Shown here: positions 8,560-19,467 of the stretch, in pieces | Layout: each line of letters opens with the position of its first letter | Numbering within the stretch: position 1 is the stretch's first letter | From: an uncultured Gammaproteobacteria bacterium | Lineage (GTDB): Bacteria; Pseudomonadota; Gammaproteobacteria; GCA-002705445; GCA-002716945 | Assembly (NCBI GenBank): GCA_905479195.1 | Contig: CAJQLO010000002.1 | Coordinates: 152,001-216,000 of the forward strand | Direction: 5' to 3' | Length of the DNA: 64,000 nt | Program-made: the position numbers and the translations under genes | Notes under the pieces: generated by a model | Databases searched by the model: none | Told to the model about the DNA's origin: nothing | Seen by the model: the letters and a program-made list of their open reading frames with translations, nothing else

Positions 8560-9511
8560 ATTCCCTAATTATATCTTTAACAATTTTATGCCTCATAACA
8601 TCATTGGGTTTAAAATTTGTAATATGAACTCCATCAATATTAGGCATAAATTCCAGGCAATCTTTCAACCCAGATCTAGAATCTCTTGGTAAATCTATCT
8701 GGCTTGTATCGCCAGTTACAACAGCTTTTGACCCAAAACCAATCCTTGTTAAAAACATTTCCATCTGAGCAATAGTAGTATTTTGACCTTCGTCTAATAT
8801 TATAAATGCATCATTTAAGGTTCTGCCTCTCATATATGCAAGCGGAGCTATTTCAATAATTTTCTTTTCGATAAGTCTTGTAACTCTTTCAACTCCCACT
8901 GTTTCATCAAGAGCATCATATATTGGTTGTAAATATGGGTTTACTTTCTCAGACAAATCTCCAGGTAAAAAACCAAGTTTTTCCCCTGCTTCAATTGCAG
9001 GTCTCACTAAAAATATTTTTTTAATTAAATCCTTCTCTAAAAAATATATTGCACATGCAACTGCAAGATATGTTTTACCAGTTCCTGCAGCACCTATGCC
9101 AAATGTTAAATCATTTTTCATTATGGCCTGCACATACTCTTGTTGTGACTTTGATTTAGGCCTAATAGTTATTTTCTTACATTTAAGAGAAATAGCATCT
9201 GGGTCTGAAATAATCTTATCAGTCATGCTTTCAGTATCATCGCTAGTATTGTTCATATACATATGGAGTTGCTTAGAAGTTAATTCTTCTTCAGCTGAAA
9301 GCACATATAACTTCTCAATCAAACTTGAAGTTAAAGGCACATTTTGCTTATCACCTTTTATTATAAATGAATTCCCTCTATTTGAAATTTCAACATGCAT
9401 ATATGATTCAATCTGTCTAAGGTTTTCATCAAGTAGCCCACATAAGTTTGATAACCTCTCATTATCCTGAGGTTGTAATAATAAATTCTGGCTTGTAATT
9501 TTTTCTATCAA
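8540..9511 (-). CDS. ybeZ: PhoH-like ATPase YbeZ
   Basis: Cytoplasmic P-loop ATPase of the PhoH family, thought to act with YbeY in RNA metabolism. Walker A is GIGAAGTGKTYLA (near residues 137-149) and Walker B is AFIILDEGQN. An N-terminal RNA-binding-like region (VEISNRGNSFIIKGDKQNV) precedes the ATPase domain. VTGDTSQIDLP follows, with RSGLKD and FKPNDVMRHKIV, all typical of the family. At 323 residues it is near the E. coli length (346). It starts 35 bp after miaB, an arrangement shared with E. coli. Confidence 0.95.
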   Translation of the reverse strand: MIEKITSQNLLLQPQDNERLSNLCGLLDENLRQIESYMHVEISNRGNSFIIKGDKQNVPLTSSLIEKLYVLSAEEELTSKQLHMYMNNTSDDTESMTDKIISDPDAISLKCKKITIRPKSKSQQEYVQAIMKNDLTFGIGAAGTGKTYLAVACAIYFLEKDLIKKIFLVRPAIEAGEKLGFLPGDLSEKVNPYLQPIYDALDETVGVERVTRLIEKKIIEIAPLAYMRGRTLNDAFIILDEGQNTTIAQMEMFLTRIGFGSKAVVTGDTSQIDLPRDSRSGLKDCLEFMPNIDGVHITNFKPNDVMRHKIVKDIIREYDKRKK

Positions 9512-9546
9512 ATTCTTATAAGTCTCCTATCTGATAATTTTGATTT

Positions 9547-10884
9547 TTATGAAATATTTAAATAAGTTCCATGTAATGTATTCGTCCTCATTTCATCTAT
9601 TCGTACATCTACAAACTTACTAATTAATTCTCGGTCACCCGAAAAGTTTATGACCTTATTATTGTCAGTCCTCCCAAAAACTTCGGTACTTCTTTTTAGT
9701 GAAACTCCTTCTACAAGAACTCTTTCTATTTTTCCTACCATTTTTTCTGAGTAACTCAGGGACTGATTCTTAATTAAATCTTTCAATTCTTTCAACCTAT
9801 CTGATTTAACTTTATCTGACAAACTATCAAATTCTTGCGCAGCAGGTGTTCCTGGTCTTGGGCTATAAATAAAGCTATACGCATCACTAAAATTTAATTC
9901 TGAAATAAAATCTAAAGTTTTTTGAAATTCATAATTAGATTCACCAGGATAACCTACTATAAAATCTGAAGACAAATGTATATCTGGTCTAATTTCCCTA
10001 ACCTTTCTAATAATACTCTTATACTCAAGAACCGTATGTTTTCTTTTCATTTTAGAAAGAATTAAATCTGAGCCTGATTGTATTGGTAGGTGTAGATTAT
10101 TTGCGAGTTTAGGGTTTTTATATTCACTTATCAAGTCTTGAGAAAAATCTATTGGATGAGAAGTTGTATAACGAATTCTATCTATGCCATCTATGTGAGA
10201 AATATATCGAATCAAATCTGAAAGGCCAACAGGATTACCATCATAGTCATTTGATTTATATGCATTAACATTCTGTCCAAGCAATACAATTTCTCTTGCC
10301 CCCTGGGCTGATAACTGCATGGCTTCATTAATAATATCATCAAATCTTCTATTAAATTCTTCGCCTCTTGTATATGGTACAACACAAAAAGTACAATATT
10401 TACTACAACCTTCCATAATAGAAAGATAAGCTGAAGGTGCTTTTTTATCTGAGGTTGGTAGATAGTCAAATTTTTCTATTTCAGGAAAACTAACATCTAC
10501 AGCAGTTTTAACATCTAACAAAGACAGTTCTTTGATCATTTTAGGAATTCTATGAATTGTTTGCGGGCCAAAAATAATATCCACTGAAGGCGCTCTTGAT
10601 TTAATACTCTTGCCTTCTTGAGACGCAACACAGCCACCAACAGCTATTAATATATCTGGCTTATTATCTTTTATCTTTTTCCATCTTCCTAACTGATGAA
10701 AAACTTTTTCTTGAGCTTTCTCTCGAATTGAGCATGTATTTAAAAGCAATAAATCAGCATCTTGAGGATCATTAGTCTCAACCATTTTTAAATTAACTTT
10801 TAGAACATCAGTGAGCTTGTCTGAATCATATACATTCATCTGACAACCATGAGTCTTTATAAAGAATTTTTTATTTTCCAGCAT
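9547..10884 (-). CDS. miaB: tRNA-2-methylthio-N6-dimethylallyladenosine synthase
   Basis: Radical SAM enzyme that adds the methylthio group to i6A37 of tRNAs reading UNN codons. The N-terminal MTTase domain holds the auxiliary cluster cysteines (THGCQMNVYDS, NTCSIREKA, GGCVASQEG). The radical SAM motif is EGCSKYCTFCVVPYTRG (CxxxCxxC, near residues 157-164). The C-terminal TRAM domain begins near GKIERVLVEG. At 445 residues it is slightly shorter than E. coli MiaB (474). It is 5 nt downstream of ssb, an unusual join that would place ssb at the head of the operon. Confidence 0.97.
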   Translation of the reverse strand: MLENKKFFIKTHGCQMNVYDSDKLTDVLKVNLKMVETNDPQDADLLLLNTCSIREKAQEKVFHQLGRWKKIKDNKPDILIAVGGCVASQEGKSIKSRAPSVDIIFGPQTIHRIPKMIKELSLLDVKTAVDVSFPEIEKFDYLPTSDKKAPSAYLSIMEGCSKYCTFCVVPYTRGEEFNRRFDDIINEAMQLSAQGAREIVLLGQNVNAYKSNDYDGNPVGLSDLIRYISHIDGIDRIRYTTSHPIDFSQDLISEYKNPKLANNLHLPIQSGSDLILSKMKRKHTVLEYKSIIRKVREIRPDIHLSSDFIVGYPGESNYEFQKTLDFISELNFSDAYSFIYSPRPGTPAAQEFDSLSDKVKSDRLKELKDLIKNQSLSYSEKMVGKIERVLVEGVSLKRSTEVFGRTDNNKVINFSGDRELISKFVDVRIDEMRTNTLHGTYLNIS

Positions 10885-10889
10885 TTACT

Positions 10890-11327
10890 CTAGAAGGGTA
10901 CATCGTCATCATGTTGAGCAGCAGAACCAGAACTTTGATTAAAATCATCCCTGCCCTGAGATTGATTATTAAATTGAGAGTTATCACTAGAGTCAGATTT
11001 AGAACCTACAAAAGTAAAATTATCAGAAATAATATCAGTAGAATATTTCTCTATACCATCTTTGTCTTGCCATTTACGAGTTTGTAATCTACCTTCGACA
11101 TATAGTTGTTGACCTTTTTTAACATATTGCCCTATTGTTTCAGCAGGTTTATTAAAGAATACTACTCGATGCCACTCTGTTTTATCTTCGTAAGCACCAG
11201 ACTCTTGATTCTTAAATTTTCTATTTGTTGCCAATGACAGGTTCAGGACCGCATTGCCACTAGGCATTACCTTAACTTCTGGATCAGCGCCAACTCTACC
11301 TAATAATATTACTTTATTTACTGACAT
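10890..11327 (-). CDS. ssb: Single-stranded DNA-binding protein
   Basis: OB-fold protein that coats ssDNA in replication and repair. The start MSVNKVILLGRVGADPEVK and the DKTEWHRVVFF block are diagnostic. A Gln/Ser/Asn-rich linker leads to the acidic tip DDDVPF, which docks partner proteins. At 145 residues it is shorter than E. coli SSB (178), mainly in the linker. It is divergent from uvrA, as in E. coli, but about 400 bp lie between them instead of a short shared promoter. Confidence 0.97.
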   Translation of the reverse strand: MSVNKVILLGRVGADPEVKVMPSGNAVLNLSLATNRKFKNQESGAYEDKTEWHRVVFFNKPAETIGQYVKKGQQLYVEGRLQTRKWQDKDGIEKYSTDIISDNFTFVGSKSDSSDNSQFNNQSQGRDDFNQSSGSAAQHDDDVPF

Positions 11328-11369
11328 AAACTCTCTTCTGTATGATTTTCTATATGGATTTAACTATAA

Positions 11370-11711
11370 CTTAAATATTATCTTACGAATAGGAATAATT
11401 CCACTCAAAGATTGGGTTTTGCACATTATTTGCCTATTCTAGAATGTATTTCAACTTATTATGAATATGCAGTACCCAATAGCAAAAAGAAGGACTTGAG
11501 GCAGGAAATCAAGCATCATAGACCTATATTTGACCGAGTGACTCAAGGTAATAGAGCTTAAATCCTCAATATATCAAAAGCATATATTGAAAGGGTATAT
11601 GTTAAGATTTACGAAAAGAACTCTTATGATAATGAATGGGCTACTAGACTATTTGATTCATGCAATATTCATATTTTCACCTCGGTAAATGATTTAATTA
11701 GTAGCATTTGA
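11370..11711 (+). pseudogene. Possible decayed ORF in the ssb-uvrA gap
   Basis: One frame stays protein-like from 11370 to the TGA at 11709, broken by a single in-frame TAA at 11559-11561. The first part reads through LGFAHYLPILECISTYYEYA and RQEIKHHRPIFDRVTQG, the second through AYIERVYVKIYEKNSYDNEW. No start codon with a ribosome site is seen and I recognise no family. The rest of this roughly 400-bp gap shows no RNA gene or terminator; it must hold the promoters of ssb and uvrA. In AT-rich DNA a chance frame of this kind is possible. Confidence 0.35.
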
Positions 11712-11729
11712 TGATATGATTTCTCTAGC

Positions 11730-14585
11730 ATGAAAAAGAATATTTTTGTCAAGGGTGCGCGAACCCATAATCTAAAAAATATAAATGTAGAGATACCTAG
11801 AAACAAGCTTGTTACAATTACAGGTTTATCAGGTTCTGGAAAATCCTCACTTGCGTTTGATACAATATTTGCTGAAGGTCAAAGACGCTATATGGAATCC
11901 TTGTCATCTTATGCTAGACAATTCCTGTCAATAATGGATAAACCAGATGTTGATGTCATAGAGGGTTTGTCTCCAGCTATATCAATTGAACAAAAATCAT
12001 CATCGCATAACCCAAGATCAACAGTAGGAACTGTGACAGAAATATATGACTACCTTAGGCTTCTTTATGCCAGAGTTGGGACTCCGAGATGTCCTGAACA
12101 TTCAAATGAATTAGCAGCCATGTCTCTTTCTGATATGACTACTAAAATCTTGTCAGATTATCATGAAAAAAATATTGCTGTACTTGCTCCTATAGTGAAA
12201 AAACAAAAAGGAGAGCATGTAAAATTAATTCAATCTTTTGCTCAACAAGGATATAGGAGAGTACGAGTAAATAATGAAATTGTAGAAATTTCAGATATAT
12301 CAAAACATCTGCTTCAACATCTAATTGATCCTAAGAAAAAAAATGATATTGAATTAGTAGTGGATAGGTTAAGTGTAAATAATGATAATAAATTACGAAT
12401 AACTGAATCTTTAGAAACTGCATCAAATATTTCAAATGGAATTGTTTATATCCTAAATATGGTCGAAGATCAGGTACAAGATATTTTTTCAACTAAATAT
12501 TCCTGCCCACATTGTGGTTACTCGATTAGTGAATTAGAACCTAAGTTATTTTCATTTAATAGTCCAGCTGGGGCCTGCGTATCATGTGATGGTTTAGGAG
12601 TTAGAGAATATTTTGATCCTCATAAAATTATAGTTAACCAAGAATTAAGCTTAACTAATGGGGCAATATATGGATGGGATGATAAAAGTGCTTATTATAG
12701 TTTACTACTAAAAAGTTTATCTGCTCATTATAAAATTAATTTGGATTTAGAGTATAGAAAATTACCTGATAGTTTTAAAGATATTTTATTTTATGGAAGT
12801 AAGAAAGAAGTTATTAAAATGAAATATGTAAGGGGTTATCGTAAAAGAGATCAAAGTGATTTTATTATTAAAGAAGAGATATGGGATGGGATTGTTAAAA
12901 AATATGAAAAACAATATGAAAATGGCTCATATTCAACTAGAGAAAGATTATCAAAATATTTAAGTACTAATAAATGTAGCGAATGCGGGAACACAAGACT
13001 TAATGAGAAAAGTAGGAATATATTTATATCAAACAAAGCTATTAGCGATATAACTGCATTTACAACAGAGGAATGCTTTAACTTTTTCAGTAACTTAAAA
13101 CTAAAAGGGATGAAGAAAGAAATATCTATCAAAATTGTTGCTGAAATTACTAGTAGACTTGGTTTCCTGGTTAATGTTGGTCTAAATTATTTATCCTTAG
13201 ATAGAAGCGCGGAAACACTCTCTGGGGGTGAAGCCCAAAGAATAAGGCTGGCAAGTCAGATTGGGTCTGGACTTGTAGGGGTAATGTATATACTTGATGA
13301 GCCATCAATTGGTTTACATCAAAAAGATAATGATAAATTACTCCAAACACTGACTCATTTAAGGGAACTAGGAAATACTGTAATCGTTGTAGAACATGAT
13401 GAAGATACAATCCTAGCCTCAGATTATATTGTTGATGTTGGCCCAGGTGCTGGTGACTTAGGAGGGGAAATTGTATATGCTGGAAAACCTGAGGGCATAA
13501 AGAAGATAAAAGATTCATATACAGGGCAATATTTATCAGGTAAGAAAAAAATAGATGTTCCAAAAGATAGGTTAAAAATAAATCCCAAGAAAGTACTATC
13601 TATTCATAATGCAGTAACTAATAATCTTAAAAATTTAACAGTCAATATCCCTATAGGTCTTATGACATGTATAACCGGTGTCTCTGGTTCTGGTAAATCA
13701 AGTTTAATAAACAATGTTTTATTTAATTATGTATATAATAATTTTTTAGAAAAAGATAATTCTCAAACAGGCTGTGACAAAATTAGTGGTTTGGAACATA
13801 TAGATAAAATAATAGAAATTGATCAAAGTCCTATAGGAAGAACTCCTAGGTCTAATCCAGCAACATATACAGGAATATTTACATATATACGAGAATTACT
13901 TACACAAACACAAGAGGCGCGATCAAGAGGTTATAAAGCTGGAAGATTTAGTTTTAATGTCAAAGGCGGAAGATGTGAAACATGTGAGGGAGATGGGGTG
14001 ATAAAAGTAGAGATGCACTTTTTATCCGATGTATATGTTAAATGTGATAAATGTGATGGTAAAAGATATAATCCTGAAACTCTAGATATTTTATTTAAAA
14101 CAAAAAATATAAGTGATATTCTAAATTTTACAGTTCATGAAGCTTTGGAATTCTTTGAAAATATACCGGTTATAAGTAGAAAATTGGAAATTATTAATGA
14201 AGTTGGGCTTTCATATATAAGGCTTGGACAAAATGCTACTACTCTCTCAGGTGGTGAAGCACAAAGAATAAAGCTAGCTAAAGAATTAATTAAAAGAGAT
14301 ACGGGGCAAACTCTTTATTTGTTAGATGAACCCACAACTGGATTACATTTTCATGATGTAGCAAAATTACTAAAGGTTTTAAATAAACTGAAAGAACGCG
14401 GTAATACATTAATAATAATTGAACATAACTTAGAAGTTATTAAGACTGCTGACTGGATAATTGACCTTGGCCCAGAAGGCGGAATCGGTGGTGGGCATAT
14501 TGTTTCAGAAGGCACCCCAGAGTTTGTCGCAAAAAATAAAAAATCTTATACTGGAAAATTCTTAAAAGATAAGCTTAATTGCTAG
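11730..14585 (+). CDS. uvrA: Excinuclease ABC subunit A
   Basis: Damage-recognition ATPase of nucleotide excision repair, acting as a dimer with UvrB. It carries two ABC modules: Walker [13 protein letters not shown] near residue 32 with signature [14 protein letters not shown], and Walker [14 protein letters not shown] near residue 650 with signature [14 protein letters not shown]. Zinc sites include [13 protein letters not shown] with a later CVSCDG, and CETCEGDG paired with [10 protein letters not shown]. At 951 residues it is full length (E. coli 940). Its last 11 bases overlap the end of rplQ on the other strand, leaving no room for a terminator. Confidence 0.98.
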   Translation: MKKNIFVKGARTHNLKNINVEIPRNKLVTITGLSGSGKSSLAFDTIFAEGQRRYMESLSSYARQFLSIMDKPDVDVIEGLSPAISIEQKSSSHNPRSTVGTVTEIYDYLRLLYARVGTPRCPEHSNELAAMSLSDMTTKILSDYHEKNIAVLAPIVKKQKGEHVKLIQSFAQQGYRRVRVNNEIVEISDISKHLLQHLIDPKKKNDIELVVDRLSVNNDNKLRITESLETASNISNGIVYILNMVEDQVQDIFSTKYSCPHCGYSISELEPKLFSFNSPAGACVSCDGLGVREYFDPHKIIVNQELSLTNGAIYGWDDKSAYYSLLLKSLSAHYKINLDLEYRKLPDSFKDILFYGSKKEVIKMKYVRGYRKRDQSDFIIKEEIWDGIVKKYEKQYENGSYSTRERLSKYLSTNKCSECGNTRLNEKSRNIFISNKAISDITAFTTEECFNFFSNLKLKGMKKEISIKIVAEITSRLGFLVNVGLNYLSLDRSAETLSGGEAQRIRLASQIGSGLVGVMYILDEPSIGLHQKDNDKLLQTLTHLRELGNTVIVVEHDEDTILASDYIVDVGPGAGDLGGEIVYAGKPEGIKKIKDSYTGQYLSGKKKIDVPKDRLKINPKKVLSIHNAVTNNLKNLTVNIPIGLMTCITGVSGSGKSSLINNVLFNYVYNNFLEKDNSQTGCDKISGLEHIDKIIEIDQSPIGRTPRSNPATYTGIFTYIRELLTQTQEARSRGYKAGRFSFNVKGGRCETCEGDGVIKVEMHFLSDVYVKCDKCDGKRYNPETLDILFKTKNISDILNFTVHEALEFFENIPVISRKLEIINEVGLSYIRLGQNATTLSGGEAQRIKLAKELIKRDTGQTLYLLDEPTTGLHFHDVAKLLKVLNKLKERGNTLIIIEHNLEVIKTADWIIDLGPEGGIGGGHIVSEGTPEFVAKNKKSYTGKFLKDKLNC

Positions 14586-14946
14586 AAGCTGATTTTTCAG
14601 TTAATTCAACATATGCTTGTGGAGACGCGTCACCAAGAGTACAACCAGACTTAAGGATTCTTAAATATCCACCTGGACGATCTTTAAATCTAGGTCCTAA
14701 ATCTTCGAATAGTTTTTTAACTAACTTTTTACTTCTAATTTTTGAATATGCTAATCTACGTCTGATTAATGAATCAGTTTTGGCAAGAGTTATTAATGGT
14801 TCAGCAAACCTTCTGAGTTCCTTAGCTTTAGGTACTGAAGTTTCAATTCTCTCAAATTCAAATAATGATAAACACATATTTTTAAACATAGCTTTTCTAT
14901 GTGAAGAATTTCTATTTAACTGTCTACCGCTTTTTCTATGTCTCAT
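14575..14946 (-). CDS. rplQ: 50S ribosomal protein L17
   Basis: Large-subunit protein near the exit tunnel. The start [17 protein letters not shown] is the canonical N-terminus and fixes the start at 14946; its ATG overlaps the rpoA TGA as ATGA. A longer upstream frame exists but lies wholly within rpoA. The product is 123 residues (E. coli 127) and ends in the helical [12 protein letters not shown]. It is the last gene of the alpha operon, and its stop lies inside the convergent uvrA coding end. Confidence 0.97.
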   Translation of the reverse strand: MRHRKSGRQLNRNSSHRKAMFKNMCLSLFEFERIETSVPKAKELRRFAEPLITLAKTDSLIRRRLAYSKIRSKKLVKKLFEDLGPRFKDRPGGYLRILKSGCTLGDASPQAYVELTEKSASSN

Positions 14947-15929
14947 ATTCTTTTTTCCATACTTTTTGGTGGCCAATCTTCTAATTTAATACCAAGCGAC
15001 AAACTATGTGTAGCCAAAACATCTTTAATCTCTGTAAGTGATTTTTTTCCCAAATTAGGAGTTTTTAATAACTCATTTTCACTTCTTTGAACTAAATCAC
15101 CTATATAGTAAATATTTTCTGCTTTTAAGCAATTTGCAGATCTTACTGTCAATTCTAAATCATCAACAGGTCTTAGTAATACAGGATCAATTTGGGGAGT
15201 ATCTAGATCCTCAACAGCTTCCTCTTTAACTTCTAGGATCGTAAATACTGATAATTGGTCTCGTAAGATTGAGCCTGCTTGTCTGATAGCATCCTCAGGT
15301 TCAATTGTCTCATTAGTTTTCAAATCTATTATGAGTTTATCTAAGTCCGTTCTTTGTTTAACCCTTGCAGTATCAACATTGTAAGTAACCTGAACTACTG
15401 GGCTAAATGAAGCATCTAATTGCATTTTTCCTATGCCAAGATCTTCTGATTCGTTAAATTTTCTTTTCTGTGCGGCCAAATATCCTCTGCCTTTTGAAAT
15501 TGTCATATGTATAATAATTTCTGTTTTATTATTAGTAATATTGGCTATACAAAAATCTGGATTTTTAATCTCTAAATCAGCATTTGCAGTAATATCAGAG
15601 GCTAATACTGGACCCATTCCTTTCTTCCTTAAGGTCACTTCCAAAGTATCTTTTTCATGTAACACTAAGGCAAGTTTTTTGATGTTTAGTAATATTTCTA
15701 GAACATCCTCTTGAACTCCCTCTATCGTACTGTATTCATGAAGTATATTTTCAATAGAAACTTCTGTGACAGCACTTCCTGGTAATGATGATAATAAGAC
15801 TCTTCTGAGCGCATTACCCAAAGTATGACCAAAGCCTCTTTCTAGTGGCTCTATAGTTATCTTTGCATGAGACGGGTTTAACATCTCTATGTCTACTAAT
15901 TTTGGTTTTAGAAAGTCATTGTTATTCAT
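14943..15929 (-). CDS. rpoA: RNA polymerase subunit alpha
   Basis: Dimerises to nucleate polymerase assembly; its C-terminal domain contacts UP elements and activators. The N-terminal domain has [22 protein letters not shown] (residues 28-49 region) and ends near residue 235. An acidic linker leads to the CTD with [16 protein letters not shown] and the [16 protein letters not shown] helix-hairpin region. At 328 residues it equals the E. coli length (329). It lies between rpsD and rplQ as usual. Confidence 0.98.
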   Translation of the reverse strand: MNNNDFLKPKLVDIEMLNPSHAKITIEPLERGFGHTLGNALRRVLLSSLPGSAVTEVSIENILHEYSTIEGVQEDVLEILLNIKKLALVLHEKDTLEVTLRKKGMGPVLASDITANADLEIKNPDFCIANITNNKTEIIIHMTISKGRGYLAAQKRKFNESEDLGIGKMQLDASFSPVVQVTYNVDTARVKQRTDLDKLIIDLKTNETIEPEDAIRQAGSILRDQLSVFTILEVKEEAVEDLDTPQIDPVLLRPVDDLELTVRSANCLKAENIYYIGDLVQRSENELLKTPNLGKKSLTEIKDVLATHSLSLGIKLEDWPPKSMEKRI

Positions 15930-15936
15930 GTATCAC

Positions 15937-16560
15937 CTATTTTGAGTATAATTCGACAATTAACGATTCATTTATTTCAGAAGGCAATTCTTTGCGCTCT
16001 GGTGTTCTTATAAATGTGCCTTTGAGATTTTTTACATCTACTTCAATCCAATCATTAAATCCCCGAGTCTCCGCAAGACTCATAGCTGATTTAATTCGTA
16101 GTTGATCTTTTTTATTATTTCTAACAGAAACCTTGTCTTTCGGGTTCAGCTGATATGAAGCGATATTTACTATCGAATCATTAACTTGAATATTTTTATG
16201 GTTCACTAGCTGTCTTGATTCAGCTCTTGTTGATCCAAAACCTAATCTATATACAACATTGTCTAATCTTGACTCTAACATGTTGAGTAAGTTTTCTCCT
16301 GTTGAACCTTTTTTACTAGCAGCTTTTTTATAATAATTTCTAAATTGCTTTTCTAGCACACCATAAATTCTCTTAACTTTTTGTTTCTCCCTTAACTGTA
16401 GAGAGTAATCAGAAGTTTTAGGTCTCCTTGAGTCAGCCTTTTGCCCAGGCTTCTTTTCAAGATTACATTTTGTTTCTAAAGATCTTGACCCTGATTTCAA
16501 AAATAAATCAGTCCCTTCTCTTCTCATTAACTTACATTTAGATCCGGTAAATTTAGCCAT
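15937..16560 (-). CDS. rpsD: 30S ribosomal protein S4
   Basis: Primary 16S binder that nucleates the 30S body, and in E. coli the translational repressor of the alpha operon. The S4 RNA-binding domain runs from about residue 97 ([20 protein letters not shown], then [12 protein letters not shown]). Only two cysteines occur in the N-terminal region, so this is the zinc-free form. At 207 residues it matches E. coli (206). Whether autoregulation holds here depends on an rpsM leader structure that I cannot confirm. Confidence 0.97.
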   Translation of the reverse strand: MAKFTGSKCKLMRREGTDLFLKSGSRSLETKCNLEKKPGQKADSRRPKTSDYSLQLREKQKVKRIYGVLEKQFRNYYKKAASKKGSTGENLLNMLESRLDNVVYRLGFGSTRAESRQLVNHKNIQVNDSIVNIASYQLNPKDKVSVRNNKKDQLRIKSAMSLAETRGFNDWIEVDVKNLKGTFIRTPERKELPSEINESLIVELYSK

Positions 16561-16566
16561 AATTTT

Positions 16567-16956
16567 TTATACTCTCCTCTTTTTAGGTGGTCTACATCCA
16601 TTATGTGGAAGAGGCGTTATATCTGTAATATTCGTAATTTTATACCCAGAGCTATTTAGAGCTCTAACCGCAGAATCTCTTCCTGGACCAGGACCTTTAA
16701 CTAGAACTTCTAAGCTTTTTACTCCAAACTCCGCAGCTTTTATTCCAGCTTTTTCCGCAGCTATCTGAGCTGCAAATGGAGTACTTTTTCTTGAACCTCT
16801 AAACCCAGAACCACCAGATGTTGCCCATGACAATGTATTGCCCTGCTTATCAGTTATTGTGATGATTGTATTATTGAAAGAAGCATATATATGTGCCACT
16901 CCTTCATTAACAACTCTCTTTTCTTTCTTCTTCTTTGGTTTAGTAGTAGTTACCAT
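16567..16956 (-). CDS. rpsK: 30S ribosomal protein S11
   Basis: Platform protein near the mRNA exit and E site. [20 protein letters not shown], then [17 protein letters not shown] and the C-terminal block [15 protein letters not shown] are family signatures. [15 protein letters not shown] is intact. The length of 129 equals E. coli. The N-terminus has a short Lys run (KPKKKKEKR). One base separates its ATG from the rpsM stop. Confidence 0.97.
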   Translation of the reverse strand: MVTTTKPKKKKEKRVVNEGVAHIYASFNNTIITITDKQGNTLSWATSGGSGFRGSRKSTPFAAQIAAEKAGIKAAEFGVKSLEVLVKGPGPGRDSAVRALNSSGYKITNITDITPLPHNGCRPPKKRRV

Positions 16957-16957
16957 A

Positions 16958-17317
16958 TTATTTAGCCTTTATAAGTTTTCTTGGTCCTTTTCTAGTTCTG
17001 CTATTATTTTTTGTTTTCTGTCCACGCAAAGGTAATCCTTTACGGTGTCTAATTCCTCTATATGAACCAATATCCATAAGACGTTTTATATTTATCGAAG
17101 TCTCTCTTCTTAAGTCACCTTCAAGTTGATACTTTTCAACATGGTTTCTTAAGATTTCTAGATCACTATCATCTAGCTCATGTACCTTCTTATTCCTACT
17201 GACACCGGAATCTGCACAAATCTTATTTGCTCTGGTTGGCCCTATTCCATAAATAGAGGTCAAAGCAATCCATATATGCTTTCCGTTTGGTAAATTTATT
17301 CCTGCAATTCTAGCCAT
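16958..17317 (-). CDS. rpsM: 30S ribosomal protein S13
   Basis: Head protein that contacts P-site tRNA and forms a bridge to the 50S subunit. It begins [20 protein letters not shown] and has IYGIGPTRA and the basic tail [20 protein letters not shown]. At 119 residues it matches E. coli (118). It is the first gene of the alpha segment, 53 bp after rpmJ. That gap is the place where the S4-binding leader pseudoknot would lie if it is conserved. Confidence 0.97.
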   Translation of the reverse strand: MARIAGINLPNGKHIWIALTSIYGIGPTRANKICADSGVSRNKKVHELDDSDLEILRNHVEKYQLEGDLRRETSINIKRLMDIGSYRGIRHRKGLPLRGQKTKNNSRTRKGPRKLIKAK

Positions 17318-17370
17318 TTATTTCTCTCGAACGATGATTTTATATTTCATTTGTGTTTAATACAACCTAT

Positions 17371-17484
17371 TTAACCTTGTCTTTGTTTATGTCTCGGATC
17401 TTTACAGATAATTCTGACAACCCTTTTTCTTCTAATTACGCGACAATTCCTACATAATTTCTTTACAGATGCTCTTACTTTCAT
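17371..17484 (-). CDS. rpmJ: 50S ribosomal protein L36
   Basis: A 37-residue zinc-ribbon protein of the 50S subunit. The translation begins [20 protein letters not shown] and ends DPRHKQRQG, with the four zinc ligands C11, C14, C27 and H32, so it is the zinc-containing (C+) paralogue. It is the last gene of the spc segment, 2 nt after secY, in the standard position. Confidence 0.96.
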   Translation of the reverse strand: MKVRASVKKLCRNCRVIRRKRVVRIICKDPRHKQRQG

Positions 17485-17486
17485 TT

Positions 17487-18836
17487 TTACCTCATTCCTC
17501 CGCCAATACCTTTTAAATTAGCTTTCTTCATCATTCCTTCGTATTGATGTGACAATAAGTGGGATTGTATTTGAGCCATTAAATCCATTACGACTATTAC
17601 TACGATTAATAACGATGTTCCACCGAAATAAAAAGGTACATTAAAATATAAAATCAGAAACTCAGGTAATAAGCATACTGTAGTTATATATATAGCGCCA
17701 ATAGTCGTTAATTTAGTAGTTATATCATCAATATATTCTGCTGTTTGCTCTCCTGGTCTAATGCCTGGGATAAAAGCTCCTGTTTTTTTAAGATTATCCG
17801 CTGTCTCTCTAGCATTAAAGACAAGTGCGGTATAAAAATAACAAAAGAATATAATCGCGAATGAGTAAAGCAATATATACAATGGTTGTCCTGGGGATAA
17901 TGATAAAGCGATACTTTGCACTATACCTCCCTCATTACCTATTCCACCCCAACTCGCAATAGTTGCTGGGAATAATATTATTGCTGAAGCAAAAATTGGT
18001 GGTATTACTCCAGCCATATTAATTTTTAATGGTAAATGTGAACTTTGTGCAGCATACATTTTTCTGCCCTGCATTTTTCTTGCATAATTTATTGGGATTT
18101 TTCTTTGCCCACGCTCAACATATATCACGACAGCCGTAATTAATATTACTAATAAAAATATAAGAATTACCGTAAAACCTTGTAACTCTCCATTGCTTGC
18201 TAGCTCAACCGTATTACCAATAGCCGAAGGTAAACCGGCAACTATGCCAGCAAATATAAGTATTGATATGCCATTACCAATTCCTCTTTCTGTGATTTGT
18301 TCTCCTAACCATACAAGGAACATTGTCCCGGTGACTAAGGTTATAACGGCTATACCAACAAAAGTGAAACCTGGATCAAGAACTAATATAGTGCTGCCCG
18401 TATTTTGATTTTGAAGAGCAGATGAAACTCCAAAAGACTGCATAATTGCAAGTACTAAAGTAAAGTATCTAGTATATTTGGTAATTTTTTTTCTTCCTCT
18501 TTCTCCTTCTTTTCTCAACTGTACTAGGGGCGCATAAACATGCGTCATCATCTGGATAATAATTGATGCTGAGATATATGGCATTACTCCTAGCGCAAAT
18601 AGTGACATTCTGGATAGCGAACCACCGGAAAACATATTAAACATATCCAAGATACTGCCTCTTTGCTGCTCAAATAAAAATTTCATAACGGAAGGGTCAA
18701 TGCCCGGCAATGTAATAAAACTTCCTAGTCTAAAGACCATTAAAGCAAGTACAACAAAGATAATTCTTTGCCTTAACTCAACTGATTTTGTCAAACCACC
18801 AAGTCCGCCTGTCATATTATTTCCTGATCTAGACAT
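17487..18836 (-). CDS. secY: Protein translocase subunit SecY
   Basis: Channel-forming subunit of the SecYEG translocon in the inner membrane. Ten hydrophobic segments are visible. Recognisable blocks are [14 protein letters not shown] before the plug, [18 protein letters not shown] (TM2), [20 protein letters not shown] (TM4) and [10 protein letters not shown] in the large cytoplasmic loop. At 449 residues it is close to E. coli (443). It lies between rplO and rpmJ as in most bacteria. Confidence 0.98.
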   Translation of the reverse strand: MSRSGNNMTGGLGGLTKSVELRQRIIFVVLALMVFRLGSFITLPGIDPSVMKFLFEQQRGSILDMFNMFSGGSLSRMSLFALGVMPYISASIIIQMMTHVYAPLVQLRKEGERGRKKITKYTRYFTLVLAIMQSFGVSSALQNQNTGSTILVLDPGFTFVGIAVITLVTGTMFLVWLGEQITERGIGNGISILIFAGIVAGLPSAIGNTVELASNGELQGFTVILIFLLVILITAVVIYVERGQRKIPINYARKMQGRKMYAAQSSHLPLKINMAGVIPPIFASAIILFPATIASWGGIGNEGGIVQSIALSLSPGQPLYILLYSFAIIFFCYFYTALVFNARETADNLKKTGAFIPGIRPGEQTAEYIDDITTKLTTIGAIYITTVCLLPEFLILYFNVPFYFGGTSLLIVVIVVMDLMAQIQSHLLSHQYEGMMKKANLKGIGGGMR

Positions 18837-18842
18837 ATTTCC

Positions 18843-19265
18843 TTACTTCTTTGTGAATTCCATTACAGATTTAGTGCACGCCATATCTTTTAAAGTTTTC
18901 TTCTCTTTAATGGTGCAGGGCCCTATTATTTTTACTTTTTGAATCTTTGTTTTTATTAATTTATATTTTCTTAATAATTCTATTGTTACTTCATCTTCTT
19001 TAATTTTCACTAAATGATCGTATTTAACCTCAGTAGAAAGAAGATTAACGCGAGATGAAAATCCAACTTTTGGAAGTCTTCTTTGCAAGGGCATTTGTCC
19101 ACCCTCAAAACCTATACGGATTGTTCCGCCTGTTCTTGCTTTCTGACCCTTATGGCCTCTACCGCAAGTTTTCCCAGTACCTGACCCACCGCCTCTACCA
19201 ACTCTTTTTTTATTAGATTTGCTATCGCTATTAGGTTTTATTTCATTCAATAAACTACTCATCAT
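18843..19265 (-). CDS. rplO: 50S ribosomal protein L15
   Basis: Late-assembling 50S protein. The glycine-rich N-terminal arm [20 protein letters not shown] followed by KARTGG threads into 23S rRNA, and [19 protein letters not shown] follows. At 140 residues it is near E. coli (144). Two consecutive ATG codons start the gene; the second could equally be used. Confidence 0.96.
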   Translation of the reverse strand: MMSSLLNEIKPNSDSKSNKKRVGRGGGSGTGKTCGRGHKGQKARTGGTIRIGFEGGQMPLQRRLPKVGFSSRVNLLSTEVKYDHLVKIKEDEVTIELLRKYKLIKTKIQKVKIIGPCTIKEKKTLKDMACTKSVMEFTKK

Positions 19266-19273
19266 TTTACCTA

Positions 19274-19465
19274 CTAATTACTAATTTCTACCATATGTCT
19301 TACAACTCTAATCATTCCTCGGATTGCCGGAGTATCTTCAAGTGTAACTTCATGGTTAATTCTTCTTAATCCCAAACCTTTAATTGATGCCACTTGTTTT
19401 TTTGTGCTACCAATCAAACTTCTTGTTTGCTTAACTGTTACTGTATTTTTATCTTGCTTGGCCAT
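19274..19465 (-). CDS. rpmD: 50S ribosomal protein L30
   Basis: Small 50S protein. The core [20 protein letters not shown] leading to [10 protein letters not shown] and the end [12 protein letters not shown] match the family. At 63 residues it is slightly longer than E. coli (59) because of a few extra residues at the start (MAKQDKN). It lies between rpsE and rplO, as usual. Confidence 0.95.
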   Translation of the reverse strand: MAKQDKNTVTVKQTRSLIGSTKKQVASIKGLGLRRINHEVTLEDTPAIRGMIRVVRHMVEISN

Positions 19466-19467
19466 TA

